Source: Photobacterium angustum
Lineage (GTDB): Bacteria > Pseudomonadota > Gammaproteobacteria > Enterobacterales > Vibrionaceae
DNA length: 64,000 bases
Assembly (NCBI RefSeq): GCF_003026365.1
Contig: NZ_PYOM01000022.1
Span: forward strand, 1-64,000
Direction of reading: 5' to 3'
This document shows, one piece after another, positions 52,402 through 63,770 of the stretch (position 1 is its first letter; each line of letters begins with the position of its first letter). A program made the position numbers and the translations under genes. The notes under the pieces were generated by a model. That model saw only the letters and a program-made list of their open reading frames with translations. It had not been told where the DNA came from and did no database searches.

Positions 52402-53247
52402 ATGGCAACAGTTACAGCTGCCCTAGTTAAAGAACTGCGCGAGCGTACTGGCGCAGGTATGATGGATTGTAAAAAAGCACTTGTAGAAGCTAACGCTGAC
52501 ATCGAGCTTGCAATCGAAAACATGCGTAAGAGCGGTGCTGCTAAAGCTGCTAAGAAAGCGGGTAACGTAGCAGCTGAAGGTACTATCATCATCAAAGAAG
52601 CTGCTGGTAAAGCTGCTCTTGTTGAAGTTAACTGCCAAACTGACTTCGTAGCTAAAGATGGTAGCTTCCTAGCATTCGCTAACGAAGTTGCTGATGCAGC
52701 ACTTGCTGGTCACAAATCAGTTGAAGAACTTCAAGCTCAATTTGAAGAAGCACGTATCGCGCTAGTTGCTAAGATTGGTGAGAACATTTCTATCCGTCGT
52801 GTAGATTACATCGAAGGCGAGAAAGTTTCTGCTTACACTCACGGTGCTCGTATCGCTGTTGTTGTTGCTGGTAACGGCGACGAAGAAACACTTAAGCACA
52901 TCGCAATGCACGTTGCTGCATCTAAGCCAGAATACGTTAACCCGTCTGACGTACCAGCTGAAGTTGTTGCTAAAGAGCGTGAAGTTCAAGTTGAAATCGC
53001 AATGAACGAAGGCAAGCCACAAGCTATCGCTGAGAAGATGGTTGAAGGCCGCATGAAGAAGTTCACTGGCGAAGTTTCTCTAACTGGTCAAGCTTTCATC
53101 ATGGAACCAAAGAAAACTGTTGGTGACGTACTGAAAGAAACTGGTGCTACAGTAACTAACTTCATTCGTCTAGAAGTTGGTGAAGGTATCGAGAAAGCTC
53201 AAGAAATGAGCTTTGCAGAAGAAGTAGCAGCTGTTCAGAAGGGTTAA
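52402..53247 (+). CDS. tsf: Elongation factor Ts
   Basis: EF-Ts exchanges GDP on EF-Tu. ATG at 52402 is preferred over 52396 because GAGG is 10 bases upstream of the former and only 4 of the latter; 281 residues start [20 protein letters not shown]. The TDFV motif of the core ([13 protein letters not shown]) that contacts EF-Tu is present. Strong codon bias. Followed by its own terminator. Confidence 0.97.
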   Translation: MATVTAALVKELRERTGAGMMDCKKALVEANADIELAIENMRKSGAAKAAKKAGNVAAEGTIIIKEAAGKAALVEVNCQTDFVAKDGSFLAFANEVADAALAGHKSVEELQAQFEEARIALVAKIGENISIRRVDYIEGEKVSAYTHGARIAVVVAGNGDEETLKHIAMHVAASKPEYVNPSDVPAEVVAKEREVQVEIAMNEGKPQAIAEKMVEGRMKKFTGEVSLTGQAFIMEPKKTVGDVLKETGATVTNFIRLEVGEGIEKAQEMSFAEEVAAVQKG

Positions 53248-53267
53248 TCCTTCTTTATAAGAATGCC

Positions 53268-53297
53268 AAAGACCGTAGCCAAGGCTGCGGTCTTTTT
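53268..53297 (+). terminator. Terminator of tsf
   Basis: Stem GACCGTAGC/GGCTGCGGTC-type with a short loop (53271-53279 with 53284-53292) and T5. Confidence 0.88.
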
Positions 53298-53336
53298 ACA
53301 ACTCCATATCTCAAGTTAGCCTGGAAGGTAAAACAC

Positions 53337-54065
53337 ATGACCACAAACCCAAAACCAACTTATCAACGAATTTTGCTTAAGCTAAGTGGTGAAGCACTAC
53401 AAGGCGAAGAAGGTTTCGGCATTGACGCACAAGTTCTTGACCGTATGGCTCAAGAAATCAAAGAACTCGTTGAACTGGGTGTTCAAGTAGGCCTAGTTAT
53501 TGGTGGTGGTAACTTATTCCGTGGTGCTGGCCTTGCAGAAGCAGGTATGAACCGAGTTGTGGGCGACCACATGGGTATGCTAGCAACTGTAATGAACGGC
53601 TTAGCAATGCGTGATTCTTTGCACCGTGCCTATGTGAACGCTCGAGTGATGTCTGCTATTCCTCTTAATGGCGTTTGTGATAACTACAACTGGGCTGATG
53701 CAATTAGCCAGTTACGCCAGGGCCGTGTAGTTATTTTCTCTGCAGGCACTGGTAACCCATTCTTTACTACCGATTCGGCAGCATGTTTACGTGGTATCGA
53801 AATTGAAGCTGATGTTGTGCTAAAAGCAACCAAAGTGGATGGTGTTTACACAGACGATCCAGTTAAAAACCCAGATGCAGTACTTTGTGATAAGCTAAGC
53901 TACCAAGATGTACTTGAAAAAGAATTAAAGGTAATGGATTTAGCTGCCTTTACACTTGCTCGTGACCACAATATGCCAATTCGTGTCTTTAACATGAATA
54001 AACCAGGCGCACTACGTCGCGTAGTGATGGGTGAGCAAGAAGGTACGCTAATCACTAGCGCTTAA
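53337..54065 (+). CDS. pyrH: UMP kinase
   Basis: This 242-residue amino-acid-kinase-fold enzyme phosphorylates UMP to UDP with [16 protein letters not shown] at the N-terminus, [19 protein letters not shown] and [20 protein letters not shown] are the PyrH signatures. GGAAGG lies about 8 bases before the ATG at 53337. It lies between tsf and frr as in most Gammaproteobacteria. Confidence 0.96.
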   Translation: MTTNPKPTYQRILLKLSGEALQGEEGFGIDAQVLDRMAQEIKELVELGVQVGLVIGGGNLFRGAGLAEAGMNRVVGDHMGMLATVMNGLAMRDSLHRAYVNARVMSAIPLNGVCDNYNWADAISQLRQGRVVIFSAGTGNPFFTTDSAACLRGIEIEADVVLKATKVDGVYTDDPVKNPDAVLCDKLSYQDVLEKELKVMDLAAFTLARDHNMPIRVFNMNKPGALRRVVMGEQEGTLITSA

Positions 54066-54089
54066 GCAAAAGTGGCAACTGATTAATTG

Positions 54090-54111
54090 AAAAAAGTATG
54101 ATTACTTTTTT
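54090..54111 (+). other. AT stem-loop between pyrH and frr
   Basis: A 9-bp stem AAAAAAGTA/TACTTTTTT (54090-54098 with 54103-54111). Weak because it is nearly all A-T; may be a leaky terminator. Confidence 0.4.
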
Positions 54112-54141
54112 ACTGTGATCGAATTATCAAGGGTATTTATT

Positions 54142-54699
54142 GTGATTAACGAAATCAAACAAGACGCGCAAACGCGCATGGAAAAAAGTGTTGATGCACT
54201 ACGAAATCAACTAGTAAAAATCCGTACAGGTCGTGCTCACCCAAGCCTACTTGATACGATTCATGTTGAGTACTACGGTGCGAACACACCGTTAAACCAA
54301 GTAGCAAACGTTGTTGCTGAAGATGCTCGTACTCTTGCTATCACTGTATTTGACCGTGAACTAGCACCAAAAGTAGAAAAAGCGATCATGATGTCTGATT
54401 TGGGTCTAAACCCAATGTCTGCAGGTACTGTGATCCGTGTTCCTCTTCCTCCGCTTACAGAAGAGCGTCGTCGCGATCTTGTTAAGATTGTACGTGCAGA
54501 AGCAGAGCAAGGCCGTGTTGCTGTTCGTAACATTCGTCGTGATGCAAATGCAACGGTTAAAGGTCTATTAAAAGACAAAGAAATTTCTGAAGATGATGAT
54601 CGTCGTGCACAAGACGAAATTCAGAAATTAACAGACGATGCTATTAAGAATATCGATGCAGTTCTTGAAGTAAAAGAAAAAGAGCTAATGGAAGTTTAA
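54142..54699 (+). CDS. frr: Ribosome recycling factor
   Basis: The GTG at 54142 with AAGGG upstream gives exactly 185 residues, [20 protein letters not shown], the family length; the frame extends upstream without support. [20 protein letters not shown] and the [27 protein letters not shown] segment are RRF hallmarks. It splits post-termination ribosomes with EF-G. A strong terminator follows. Confidence 0.96.
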   Translation: MINEIKQDAQTRMEKSVDALRNQLVKIRTGRAHPSLLDTIHVEYYGANTPLNQVANVVAEDARTLAITVFDRELAPKVEKAIMMSDLGLNPMSAGTVIRVPLPPLTEERRRDLVKIVRAEAEQGRVAVRNIRRDANATVKGLLKDKEISEDDDRRAQDEIQKLTDDAIKNIDAVLEVKEKELMEV

Positions 54700-54730
54700 A
54701 CTTTATTCGTTAAGTTTTAAATGGCTAGAG

Positions 54731-54761
54731 GCGCTGTGCGTGCAGCACGGCGCTTTTTTTT
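54731..54761 (+). terminator. Terminator of frr
   Basis: A 9-bp stem GCGCTGTGC/GCACGGCGC-type (54731-54739 with 54745-54753) followed by T8. Confidence 0.92.
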
Positions 54762-54772
54762 GAGGGATAGAG

Positions 54773-55534
54773 ATGGCAGAGCATTCAATCGAGGCTGGGC
54801 TTTCGGCAGATTGTCTTCCTAACCACATAGCTGTGATTATGGATGGTAATGGTCGTTGGGCAAAAGCCAAAGGCAAAGCTCGGGTGTTTGGTCACAAGGC
54901 TGGCGTAGAAGCCGTGCGAAAAACAGTTTCGACTGCTAATCGTCTGGGTATAAAAGTATTAACACTATTTGCTTTTAGTAGTGAAAACTGGCGTCGTCCC
55001 GAAGCCGAGGTTTCACTATTGATGGAGCTCTTCATGACGGTATTAAGTCGTGAAGTAAAAAGATTACATAAGAATAATATTCAATTACGTATCATTGGCG
55101 ATAAGCGCCGTTTTAGCCAGCGTTTACAAGATAAAATTTCATCGGCGGAAAAGTTAACCGCTGATAATACTGGAATGGTATTGAACGTTGCAGCAAATTA
55201 CGGCGGGCAATGGGATATTTTAGAAGCGGCTAAAAAGTTAGCTCAACATGCGATTAATAATAAGCTTGATCTCGCAACTGTAACTGAACAAGATTTAGAA
55301 TCAGGACTCTCAACGTATGGGTTACCAGAGGTTGAACTCTTGATCCGTACTAGTGGCGAGTGCCGAATTAGTAACTTTATGCTATGGCAGACAGCTTATG
55401 CGGAGTTATTTTTCACAGAAGAACACTGGCCTGATTTTGATGAATCAAGTTTATTGAATGCCGTTGCTTGGTTCGTGACTCGTGAACGCCGTTTTGGCTG
55501 TACTGGCGAACAAATACAAGCATTGTTAAAATAA
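54773..55534 (+). CDS. uppS: Undecaprenyl diphosphate synthase
   Basis: This cis-prenyltransferase makes the C55 lipid carrier for peptidoglycan and O-antigen. The 253-residue protein has the catalytic Asp in [20 protein letters not shown], followed by [11 protein letters not shown] and the [20 protein letters not shown] block. GAGGGA precedes the ATG at 54773. First gene of the envelope cluster. Confidence 0.95.
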   Translation: MAEHSIEAGLSADCLPNHIAVIMDGNGRWAKAKGKARVFGHKAGVEAVRKTVSTANRLGIKVLTLFAFSSENWRRPEAEVSLLMELFMTVLSREVKRLHKNNIQLRIIGDKRRFSQRLQDKISSAEKLTADNTGMVLNVAANYGGQWDILEAAKKLAQHAINNKLDLATVTEQDLESGLSTYGLPEVELLIRTSGECRISNFMLWQTAYAELFFTEEHWPDFDESSLLNAVAWFVTRERRFGCTGEQIQALLK

Positions 55535-55548
55535 GAGTTATTATTTTT

Positions 55549-55586
55549 CGCCAATGCGCAGCAATGTGTGTTGGCGTTATTATTTA
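55549..55586 (+). terminator. Possible weak terminator uppS / cdsA
   Basis: An 11-bp stem with G-U pairs, CGCCAATGCGC/GTGTGTTGGCG (55549-55559 with 55566-55576), then TTATTATTT. Confidence 0.5.
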
Positions 55587-55634
55587 CAGTGAATATGGCC
55601 TTTGCCTATACAATAATTATATAGAGGACGCAGT

Positions 55635-56483
55635 TTGCTAAAGCAACGTATTATTACCGCATTAATCCTCGCACCACTTGTTATTGCGGGGATCTTTTTC
55701 TTACCATTTCCAGCCTTTGTGGTAGCCATTGCGGCAATAACATTAGTGGGCTTTTGGGAATGGACACAGTTTGTTAATACATCATCTCGCATCCGTGCAA
55801 TGATTCTACCTGTGATTGCATTAGGTGCTAGCCTAGTGTTATTACCAGTAGATACAGCGTCTCTTTCGGCGATGAGTAATGGCTTACATGGCGTCTTATT
55901 AGTTGGTGGAATATGGTGGCTAATCGCATCTATATTAGCAATTACATACCCAAAAACTGATAAATTATGGGCGTCTAACTCTTTTATTAAACAGATTTTT
56001 GGCTTGTTAACACTGCTCCCGTTTTTTTGGAGTATTTTAATGTTACGTGCTGTAGATTACAGCATCGATTCGTATCATGGTGCTAAACTTGTTCTACTAG
56101 TTTGTTTCTTAGTTTGGTCTGCAGATACGGGCGCATATTTTTCAGGTAAGCGTTTTGGTAAGCATAAAATGGCGCCAGCTGTTAGCCCAAATAAAACGAT
56201 TGAAGGTTTAGTCGGTGGGGTAATTTTAGCCGTTATTATTACTTGGCTAGGTGCAAAGCTTCTTTCTATTCCGTTTATCTCAATTTCAAGCTTGTTATCG
56301 ATAGCTATTATTACTGTTGTCATTTCTGTGCTTGGCGATTTAGTTGAAAGTATGTTTAAACGTGCTTCTGGCGTTAAAGATAGCGGTAACATATTACCTG
56401 GACATGGTGGGATTTTAGATCGTATTGATAGCTTAACCGCAGCAATACCTGTTTTTACATTACTTTATCTCTGGTTAATGTAA
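55635..56483 (+). CDS. cdsA: Phosphatidate cytidylyltransferase
   Basis: The enzyme makes CDP-diacylglycerol from phosphatidate and CTP in the inner membrane. The 282-residue protein has about seven hydrophobic helices and the C-terminal CDS signature GDLVESMFKRASGVKDSGNI plus LPGHGGILDRIDS. TTG start at 55635 has AGAGGA 6 bases upstream. A terminator separates it from dxr. Confidence 0.94.
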   Translation: MLKQRIITALILAPLVIAGIFFLPFPAFVVAIAAITLVGFWEWTQFVNTSSRIRAMILPVIALGASLVLLPVDTASLSAMSNGLHGVLLVGGIWWLIASILAITYPKTDKLWASNSFIKQIFGLLTLLPFFWSILMLRAVDYSIDSYHGAKLVLLVCFLVWSADTGAYFSGKRFGKHKMAPAVSPNKTIEGLVGGVILAVIITWLGAKLLSIPFISISSLLSIAIITVVISVLGDLVESMFKRASGVKDSGNILPGHGGILDRIDSLTAAIPVFTLLYLWLM

Positions 56484-56497
56484 GCCACCTCTTTTCT

Positions 56498-56523
56498 AAG
56501 GCAGCCATTACGCTGCCTTTTTT
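56498..56523 (+). terminator. Internal terminator cdsA / dxr
   Basis: An 8-bp stem AAGGCAGC/GCTGCCTT (56498-56505 with 56512-56519), loop CATTAC, then T6. dxr starts 19 bases after it. Confidence 0.88.
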
Positions 56524-56541
56524 GTAAATGTAAGTGAATTT

Positions 56542-57738
56542 ATGCGTAAGTTAACGATCCTAGGAGCTACGGGCTCAATAGGTAGCAGTACTTTAAATGT
56601 TGTTGCTAAAAACCCTGAACTATTTGAAGTAGTAGCACTTGCTGCATGTTCAAATGTTGAAAAAATGTTTGCGCTTTGTCAGCAATGGCAACCGAATTTT
56701 GCTGCGATGTTTGATAGTAAAGCTGCAGCAGAATTAGCCTCTTTATTAAAGCAGCAAGAAATTGCAACAACAGTGCTTAGTGGCGAGCAAGGTGTTTGTG
56801 AAGTCGCAGCTCTTGATGATGTCGACACTGTTATGGCGGCGATTGTTGGTGCAGCAGGCTTATTACCAACGATGGCGGCAGTGAAAAAAGGCAAACGAAT
56901 TTTACTTGCCAATAAAGAAGCGCTGGTGATGACTGGGCAAATGTTCATAGATGCTTGTGAACAGTATGGTGCTGAATTATTACCGGTTGATAGTGAGCAT
57001 AATGCAATTTTTCAATCATTACCGACCAATATTCAGCAGCGTATGGGACGTTGTGATTTATCAGCATCGGGCGTGAGTAAAGTACTATTAACAGGCTCTG
57101 GTGGTCCTTTTCGATACACAGATATTGCAGAATTAGATAATGTGACACCTGCAATGGCGATTGCTCACCCTAATTGGTCAATGGGGCCAAAAATCTCTGT
57201 GGATTCAGCCACAATGATGAATAAAGGTCTAGAGTATATTGAAGCACGTTGGTTATTTAATGCCAGCCGTGAGCAAATGGATGTCATTATTCACCCGCAG
57301 TCTGTTATTCACTCAATGGTGCAATATAAAGATGGTTCTGTTATTGCACAAATGGGATTACCCGATATGTGTACGCCGATTGCTTGTGCAATGGCATACC
57401 CTGAACGTGTCGATGCAGGTGTAGCTCCGCTTGATTTTAGTCAAATTGGTGAATTTACTTTTATGAAACCAGACTTTGATCGTTATCCATGTTTAAAGCT
57501 TGCTATTGATGCGTGCTATCAAGGGCAAGCGGCAACAACGACGTTGAATGCTGCTAATGAAATGGCTGTTGCGGCATTTTTAGCAGGTGAAATTTGCTTT
57601 ACAGATATTGCTAAAGTGAACCAAAAAGTGCTAGAAATAGCCGTGCTTGTTGAACCTCACAATATTGCTGAGGTAATGGAAATAGATAAACAAGCTCGTC
57701 AACTTGCTTCAGATGTCATCACCAAGGAATTTGCATGA
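56542..57738 (+). CDS. dxr: 1-deoxy-D-xylulose 5-phosphate reductoisomerase
   Basis: The enzyme forms MEP from DXP with NADPH, the committed step of non-mevalonate isoprenoid synthesis. The 398-residue protein has dinucleotide motif [13 protein letters not shown] at the N-terminus, metal/substrate motifs [13 protein letters not shown] and [18 protein letters not shown], and family motif NKEALVMTG. The stop overlaps the rseP start (ATGA). Confidence 0.96.
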   Translation: MRKLTILGATGSIGSSTLNVVAKNPELFEVVALAACSNVEKMFALCQQWQPNFAAMFDSKAAAELASLLKQQEIATTVLSGEQGVCEVAALDDVDTVMAAIVGAAGLLPTMAAVKKGKRILLANKEALVMTGQMFIDACEQYGAELLPVDSEHNAIFQSLPTNIQQRMGRCDLSASGVSKVLLTGSGGPFRYTDIAELDNVTPAMAIAHPNWSMGPKISVDSATMMNKGLEYIEARWLFNASREQMDVIIHPQSVIHSMVQYKDGSVIAQMGLPDMCTPIACAMAYPERVDAGVAPLDFSQIGEFTFMKPDFDRYPCLKLAIDACYQGQAATTTLNAANEMAVAAFLAGEICFTDIAKVNQKVLEIAVLVEPHNIAEVMEIDKQARQLASDVITKEFA

Positions 57739-59090
57739 TTGAATTTATCCGCAATTTAAGTGCTTTTTTAGTTGCTCTAGGAATATTAATTGCTGTCCAT
57801 GAGTTTGGTCACTTTTGGGTTGCTCGACGTTGCGGTGTATATGTTGAACGCTTTTCGATTGGCTTCGGTAAAGCACTTTTCCGTCGCAAAGGAAAAGACG
57901 GAACAGAATATACACTGGCAATGATCCCACTGGGTGGCTATGTAAAAATGCTTGATGAGCGGGTAGAAGAGGTACCTGAAGAAAAGCGTCATATGGCGTT
58001 TAATAACAAAAAACTTTGGCAACGAAGTGCAATTGTTGCTGCAGGCCCTTTAGCAAACTTTCTTTTTGCCATTTTTGCATATTGGCTTGTGTATCTTATT
58101 GGGGTCCCTGCGTTAAAACCTTATATAGGTGAAGTGGCTCCACAATCTATCGCGGCGCAAGCAGGAATTACACCTGGAATGGAACTTAAATCTATTTCAG
58201 GAATCGAAACATCAGATTGGGAATCAGCCAATATGGCAATGGTTTCTCATATTGGTGATAAGAGCATGGTGATCACAGCGACAGAGCCTGACAGTAATGT
58301 CATCGTGACGCGCACTTTAGATCTATCTCATTGGTCTTATGATCCTGAGTCTCAGCAAGTACTAAAAACATTAGGTATTACGCCTTATCGACCTAAAATT
58401 ACGTTAAATGTCGCGCAATTGGTTGATAATAGTGCTGCAGTAGATGCAGGATTTAAATTAAATGATAAGATTGTAGCAATTGATAAAAAGCCTGTAACTG
58501 AATGGCAGCAGTTTGTTGATGCGGTGCGTACGCACCCTGAGCAACCGCTTTCAGTTGAAGTGTTGCGAGATGATGAACCTGTGATGTTATCATTAGTTCC
58601 TCGTAGCAAGGTTGAACCAGATGGTAATCAAGTTGGCTATGTAGGATTAGCGCCTGCGATTGAACCGTGGCCTGAATCTTATAAAGTAAACTTGCAGTTT
58701 GGTCCGATTGAAGCTGCGGTTAAAGCAACAGACAAAACGAAGCAATTAGTGGCGTTGACTTTTGATATGGTCACTAAACTGTTTACAGGTGATGTTGCAA
58801 TTAAAAACCTCAGTGGACCGATATCCATTGCAAAAGGTGCAGGAATGACCGCCGACTTTGGTTTGGTCTATTTTCTCGGATTTTTAGCACTGATAAGTGT
58901 CAATTTAGGTATAGTTAATTTGTTACCGCTTCCGGTGTTGGATGGAGGACATTTAATGTTTTTCGCCATTGAAGCTGTAACCCGTCGTCCTGTATCAGAA
59001 CGAATTCAGGATATTGGCTATAGAGTGGGATCAGCCGTTTTGGTTGCGTTAATGGCCGTTGCGCTATTCAATGATTTTACCCGTCTTTAA
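57735..59090 (+). CDS. rseP: Site-2 protease RseP
   Basis: This 451-residue intramembrane zinc protease cleaves anti-sigma-E RseA. HEFGH (residues 22-26) and [12 protein letters not shown] provide zinc ligands; two PDZ domains lie in the periplasmic middle ([16 protein letters not shown] and [16 protein letters not shown]). Its 4-bp overlap with dxr implies coupling. It is directly upstream of bamA, the main outer-membrane assembly factor sensed by the same stress system. Confidence 0.95.
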   Translation: MIEFIRNLSAFLVALGILIAVHEFGHFWVARRCGVYVERFSIGFGKALFRRKGKDGTEYTLAMIPLGGYVKMLDERVEEVPEEKRHMAFNNKKLWQRSAIVAAGPLANFLFAIFAYWLVYLIGVPALKPYIGEVAPQSIAAQAGITPGMELKSISGIETSDWESANMAMVSHIGDKSMVITATEPDSNVIVTRTLDLSHWSYDPESQQVLKTLGITPYRPKITLNVAQLVDNSAAVDAGFKLNDKIVAIDKKPVTEWQQFVDAVRTHPEQPLSVEVLRDDEPVMLSLVPRSKVEPDGNQVGYVGLAPAIEPWPESYKVNLQFGPIEAAVKATDKTKQLVALTFDMVTKLFTGDVAIKNLSGPISIAKGAGMTADFGLVYFLGFLALISVNLGIVNLLPLPVLDGGHLMFFAIEAVTRRPVSERIQDIGYRVGSAVLVALMAVALFNDFTRL

Positions 59091-59125
59091 TAATGCGTTT
59101 TTAGCAAGGAATAATCAGAACAGTA

Positions 59126-61552
59126 ATGGCGATTAAAAAACTGTTGGTCGCATCGCTGCTTTTAACCAGTAGCGTTGCGCATAGTGCGGAAGATAAATTT
59201 GTAGTTGATAACATTCGTTTTGAAGGACTTCAGCGTGTTACGTTAGGTGCGGCATTATTAAAAATGCCTGTCCGCGTTGGAGATACTGTTGATCAACAGG
59301 ATATTTCAGAACTGATAAAATCACTCTACTCTTCTGGCAACTTTGAAAATATTAGAGTATATCGTGACGGCAATACGCTTCAGATCGATGTAACAGAGCG
59401 TCCTACTATTGCTGATATTACTTTCTCAGGTAACAAAGCGATCAAGGCTGAGCAGCTAAAAGAAAATTTAGAAGCATCAGGTTTGCGTGTGGGTGAAGCG
59501 CTTGATCGTACAACGTTACGAAAAATTGAAAAAGGGCTAGAAGATTTCTATTACAGTGTTGGTAAATACAACGCAACGGTAGAAGCTGTTGTTACGCCTT
59601 TGCCTCGTAATCGTGCTGATATTAAATTTGTTTTCACTGAAGGTGTGTCTGCAAAAATTAAGCAGATTAACATTCTAGGTAACCATGTTTTCAGTGATGA
59701 TGAATTACGCAGTAAGTTTACACTTAAGGACGATGTGCCTTGGTGGAACTTCATGGCGAATGAAAAATATCAAAAACAAGTATTGCAAGGCGATTTAGAA
59801 ACGCTACGTTCTCAATATTTGAATAATGGTTATTTGAAGTATCGACTTGATGATACACAAGTGTCTATTTCACCAGATAAAAAAGGCGTGTATATCACCC
59901 TTAAAATCCATGAAGGACATCAGTATAAAGTTAAGAATGTAAAGTTCCGTGGTGATGTTGCAGGTCGCGTTGCTGAGTTCGATAAGCTGGTAACATTTAA
60001 GACTGGCTCTGTTTATAACGGCGCAGCTGTTACATCGCTAGAAGAAGCGGTTAAACGTAAGCTTGGTGAAGCAGGTTACGCTTACCCGAAAGTAACGACA
60101 TACCCAGAGTTTGATGATAAGACCAATGAAGTATCATTGGTTGTAAATGTTGAGCAAGGTAAACGTATTTACGTTCGTAATATTGAGTTCCGTGGTAATA
60201 CCAATACTAAAGATGAAGTTTTACGCCGTGAAATGCGTCAAATGGAAGGTACTTGGTTAAATGCGAAGAAGATTGAAACAGGTAAAACACGTTTAAACCG
60301 TACCGGTTTCTTTGAAAATGTCGATGTACAAACGGTACGAGTACCAGGTTCTGATGATCAGGTTGACATTAAGTACAACGTGAAAGAAGCCAATTCTGGT
60401 AGTGTTAATTTTGGTGTTGGTTACGGTACTGAATCAGGTATTAGTTTCCAAGCTGGCTTAACTCAAGATAACTTCTTAGGTACGGGTAATCGTTTTGGTA
60501 TCAATGCGATGACGAATGATTACTCGAAAAATATCAGTCTTGAATACAACGATCCTTACTTCACGATTAATCATGTCAGCCTTGGTGGTAAGATCTATTA
60601 TAACGAGTTTGAAGCATCTGATGCCAATATCTCGGATTACACCAACCAAAGCTACGGTACAAGCTTAACGTGGGGTTTCCCGGTTAATGAGCTAAATAGC
60701 TTTAACTTTAGTTTGGGTTACGATCACAATAAGATCTCGAATACTCAAGATTATTACCAAATTCAGCAATTTAAAAAGATTCATGGTTTTGATCTCGATA
60801 GCGATAATGCGATCACTCTTGATGATTATAGTTGGACACTTGGCTGGACGCGTAACAACTTAAACCGAGGTTACTTCCCAACTTCTGGTAACCGCCAAGA
60901 CTTCTCATTTAAGATGACAATTCCTGGTTCAGACTCACAGTACTTCAAAGCGCAGTACAACGTTCGTCAATATATACCGTTAACAGAGAGCCAAAACTTT
61001 AGCTTATTGCTACGTGGTAAGTTGGGTTACGGTAATGGCTACGGTAAAACGGATAATGGTAGCGATCAGCTAATGCCATTCTACGAAAACTTCTATGCCG
61101 GTGGTTTTAGTACAATTCGTGGTTTCCGTTCCAACACTGTTGGTCCAAAAGCGGTATTTGTTGGTGGTTGTGGCGTAAACGGTCAAGGTAATAACAACTG
61201 TGCGACTGGTACTGATGATGCTGCTGGTGGTAATGCAATTGCGCTTGCAAGTATGGAGCTAATTGTTCCAACACCATTTATCTCTGATGAGTTGAAAAAC
61301 CAAATTCGTACGAGCTTCTTTGTTGATGCTGGTTCTGTTTGGGATACTGAATATAACCTGAATTATAAGAGCAGCAATGGTCAAAAATTGGCAGATTACT
61401 CTGATCCAGGTATGATCCGCGCTTCTGCGGGTGCAGCTTTACAGTGGATGTCGCCAATGGGTCCACTTGTATTCTCGGTTGCTAAGCCAATCAAGAAATA
61501 TGAAGGGGATGATGAGGAATTCTTCACATTCACTATTGGTCAGACATTCTAA
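59126..61552 (+). CDS. bamA: Outer membrane assembly factor BamA
   Basis: This 808-residue Omp85 protein has a signal peptide [20 protein letters not shown] with cleavage before AEDKF. Five POTRA domains span about residues 24-425, followed by a 16-strand barrel; the conserved lid motif is IRGFRSN near residue 667 and the C-terminal strand ends FTIGQTF with a terminal Phe. It inserts barrel proteins as core of the BAM complex. skp follows 17 bp later. Confidence 0.96.
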   Translation: MAIKKLLVASLLLTSSVAHSAEDKFVVDNIRFEGLQRVTLGAALLKMPVRVGDTVDQQDISELIKSLYSSGNFENIRVYRDGNTLQIDVTERPTIADITFSGNKAIKAEQLKENLEASGLRVGEALDRTTLRKIEKGLEDFYYSVGKYNATVEAVVTPLPRNRADIKFVFTEGVSAKIKQINILGNHVFSDDELRSKFTLKDDVPWWNFMANEKYQKQVLQGDLETLRSQYLNNGYLKYRLDDTQVSISPDKKGVYITLKIHEGHQYKVKNVKFRGDVAGRVAEFDKLVTFKTGSVYNGAAVTSLEEAVKRKLGEAGYAYPKVTTYPEFDDKTNEVSLVVNVEQGKRIYVRNIEFRGNTNTKDEVLRREMRQMEGTWLNAKKIETGKTRLNRTGFFENVDVQTVRVPGSDDQVDIKYNVKEANSGSVNFGVGYGTESGISFQAGLTQDNFLGTGNRFGINAMTNDYSKNISLEYNDPYFTINHVSLGGKIYYNEFEASDANISDYTNQSYGTSLTWGFPVNELNSFNFSLGYDHNKISNTQDYYQIQQFKKIHGFDLDSDNAITLDDYSWTLGWTRNNLNRGYFPTSGNRQDFSFKMTIPGSDSQYFKAQYNVRQYIPLTESQNFSLLLRGKLGYGNGYGKTDNGSDQLMPFYENFYAGGFSTIRGFRSNTVGPKAVFVGGCGVNGQGNNNCATGTDDAAGGNAIALASMELIVPTPFISDELKNQIRTSFFVDAGSVWDTEYNLNYKSSNGQKLADYSDPGMIRASAGAALQWMSPMGPLVFSVAKPIKKYEGDDEEFFTFTIGQTF

Positions 61553-61569
61553 TTTTGAGGAGAGAACTT

Positions 61570-62079
61570 TTGAAACAATGGATTAAAGCAGCAAGTCTTG
61601 GCTTGGTAATTCTATCTTCGTCTATGTACGCAAATGCAGCGGAAGCTGCTCAAAAAATTGGTTACGTATCTACTGGTCAAGCAATGTCTGAGTTAGCTCA
61701 GCGTTACAAGGTTCAAGATAAGTTAAAGAAAGAATTCAGTGGTCGTGTTGCGGCACTACGTTCTATCGAAACTAAGATGAAGGGCAAGATTGATAAATTG
61801 AAGCGTGATGGTGAACTGATGAGTTCAGATCAACGTCAAAAGCTTCAACGAGAGCTTGCTCAACTTGATTCTGATTACAAATTAAAAGCACAAGCACTTG
61901 CTGAAGATCAACGCCGTCGTGGTATGGAAGAAGAGCAGAAGCTTGTTAAGAAAATCCGTACAGCGATTGATACAGTAGCAGAGAAAAACGGTTATAACAT
62001 CGTGCTAGACGCACAAGCTGTTTTATTCGCAAATAAGAAAGATGATCTTTCTTCTAAAGTGATTGCTGCGGTAAAATAA
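61570..62079 (+). CDS. skp: Periplasmic chaperone Skp (OmpH)
   Basis: TTG at 61570 is preferred: GAGGAGA lies 6 bases upstream and the product MKQWIKAASLGLVILSSSMY starts with a clean signal peptide (169 residues). An earlier TTG at 61555 would put the ribosome site inside the gene. The mature protein has the coiled-coil arms (KLKRDGELMSSDQRQKLQRE, EEEQKLVKKIRTAID) of the Skp jellyfish trimer, which carries unfolded outer-membrane proteins to BamA. Confidence 0.93.
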   Translation: MKQWIKAASLGLVILSSSMYANAAEAAQKIGYVSTGQAMSELAQRYKVQDKLKKEFSGRVAALRSIETKMKGKIDKLKRDGELMSSDQRQKLQRELAQLDSDYKLKAQALAEDQRRRGMEEEQKLVKKIRTAIDTVAEKNGYNIVLDAQAVLFANKKDDLSSKVIAAVK

Positions 62080-62103
62080 TCAGTAATATGAAGCAATTAT
62101 GAT

Positions 62104-62138
62104 TGGTATATCGTTATTTTCGCGATATACCAGTTTTT
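62104..62138 (+). terminator. Terminator skp / lpxD
   Basis: A 10-bp stem TGGTATATCG/CGATATACCA (62104-62113 with 62123-62132) with a 9-base loop, then GTTTTT. A second hairpin CAGCCAC-TTTT-GTGGCTG follows at 62150-62167. Confidence 0.7.
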
Positions 62139-62192
62139 AGCGTATCTAGCAGCCACTTTTGTGGCTGTTGTTACAATAGGTATAAGGTAAAT

Positions 62193-63221
62193 ATGGCTGC
62201 AATCACACTTGCTAAACTAGCTGAAAAATTAGGTGCAGAGCTTCAAGGCGACGGCTCGGTGGAAATTCATTCTATTGCTGGGATGAGCAAGGCTGTGGAA
62301 GGTCAAATAACGTTCCTTTCTGATAGCAAATACCGTAAGCAACTTGCTGACTGCAAGGCTGATGCTGTAATGCTACGAGAAGCGGATGTCGAATTCTTCC
62401 AAGGTAATGCATTAGTTGTTAAAGATCCTTACTTAAGCTACGCATTAGTTGCACAACTATTAGATACAACGCCAGCAGCAGCAACCGAGATAGCGGCATC
62501 TGCATTTGTAGATCCAACGGCTACGCTTGGTAATAACGTTGCTATTGGCCATAACGTAGTGATTGAAGCGGGTGTTACTTTAGGTAATAACGTGCAAATT
62601 GGTGCGGGTTGTTTTATCGGTAAAAATGCGGTCATTGGTGATAACACTAAATTATGGGCGAATGTCACTATTTATCACAATGTTGAGTTAGGTAGCGATT
62701 GTTTAGTGCAATCAAGCACGGTTATTGGTGCCGATGGCTTCGGTTATGCTAATGATAAAGGTGAGTGGGTAAAAATCCCTCAACTGGGTTCTGTGCGTAT
62801 TGGTAATCGTGTTGAAATTGGCTCATGTACTACTATTGACCGTGGTGCACTCGATGACACCATTATCGAAGACAATGTGATCATTGATAACCAAATGCAA
62901 ATCGCCCATAACGTGCAGATCGGATATGGTACAGCGATGGCGGGTGGTACAATTGTCGCTGGTAGCACCAAAATTGGTAAATATTGTATTATTGGTGGTG
63001 CATCAGTATTAAATGGCCATATCAACATTGCTGATGGTGTAACCATCACAGGTATGGGCATGGTAATGCGAAGTATTGAAGAAAAAGGCATGTATTCTTC
63101 AGGTATTCCATTACAAACAAACCGCGAATGGCGTAAAACTGCAACGCGTGTTCATCGTATTGATGATATGAACAAACGTTTAAAAGCTGTTGAAAAAGAA
63201 CTCGCAGCGAAAGAGAAGTAA
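62193..63221 (+). CDS. lpxD: UDP-3-O-acyl-glucosamine N-acyltransferase
   Basis: The ATG at 62193 (AAGG upstream; [20 protein letters not shown]) gives 342 residues, the family length. An N-terminal uridine-binding domain is followed by a left-handed beta-helix of hexapeptide repeats ([20 protein letters not shown] onward). Catalytic His is in [12 protein letters not shown]. It adds the N-linked hydroxyacyl chain in lipid A synthesis. Confidence 0.95.
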   Translation: MAAITLAKLAEKLGAELQGDGSVEIHSIAGMSKAVEGQITFLSDSKYRKQLADCKADAVMLREADVEFFQGNALVVKDPYLSYALVAQLLDTTPAAATEIAASAFVDPTATLGNNVAIGHNVVIEAGVTLGNNVQIGAGCFIGKNAVIGDNTKLWANVTIYHNVELGSDCLVQSSTVIGADGFGYANDKGEWVKIPQLGSVRIGNRVEIGSCTTIDRGALDDTIIEDNVIIDNQMQIAHNVQIGYGTAMAGGTIVAGSTKIGKYCIIGGASVLNGHINIADGVTITGMGMVMRSIEEKGMYSSGIPLQTNREWRKTATRVHRIDDMNKRLKAVEKELAAKEK

Positions 63222-63242
63222 GTTTTTACTCTTAATTGATGT

Positions 63243-63263
63243 GCCTACCTTGTGTAGGCCGTT
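63243..63263 (+). other. Small hairpin between lpxD and fabZ
   Basis: A 6-bp stem GCCTAC/GTAGGC (63243-63248 with 63254-63259) followed by CGTTTT. Weak terminator or spacer structure. Confidence 0.4.
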
Positions 63264-63314
63264 TTGCATTTATATTGAATATTATTTTATTCTTTCTAAT
63301 ACAGGTATTTAGTT

Positions 63315-63770
63315 TTGACCAGCGAAAATAAGACGCTAAACATCACAGAAATTCAGGAACTGCTTCCTCATCGTTATCCTTTCTTAATGATTGACCGTGT
63401 TACAAATTATGATGAAGGCAAAACGTTAACAGCAATCAAAAATGTTTCTGTCAATGAGCCTCAATTTACTGGTCATTTCCCTAATATGCCGGTGTTTCCA
63501 GGTGTAATGATTTTAGAAGCGATGGCACAAGCAACAGGTCTACTTGCATTCAAAACCTTTGGTGCACCTGCTGAAAATGAACTGTACTACTTTGCAAGTA
63601 TCGATAAAGCAAAGTTTCGTAAGCCTGTAGGTCCTGGTGATCAGCTTATTTTGGATGTTGAATTTATCAAAGAGCGTCGCGGTATTGCGCTATTTAATGG
63701 CGTAGCAACAGTTGACGGCGAAGTTGTATGTTCAGCTGAACTTAAATGTGCACGACGAGTATTCTCATGA
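63315..63770 (+). CDS. fabZ: 3-hydroxyacyl-ACP dehydratase FabZ
   Basis: This 151-residue hot-dog-fold enzyme dehydrates 3-hydroxyacyl-ACP in fatty acid elongation, sharing the hydroxymyristoyl-ACP branch point with lipid A synthesis. The catalytic His is in [11 protein letters not shown] and the Glu in [12 protein letters not shown] start at 63315. Its stop overlaps the lpxA ATG (ATGA). Confidence 0.95.
   Translation: MTSENKTLNITEIQELLPHRYPFLMIDRVTNYDEGKTLTAIKNVSVNEPQFTGHFPNMPVFPGVMILEAMAQATGLLAFKTFGAPAENELYYFASIDKAKFRKPVGPGDQLILDVEFIKERRGIALFNGVATVDGEVVCSAELKCARRVFS

Noticed and set aside
54142..54165. Upstream start for frr at 54115
   Set aside because: It would add nine unmatched residues and ignores the AAGGG site that serves GTG 54142.
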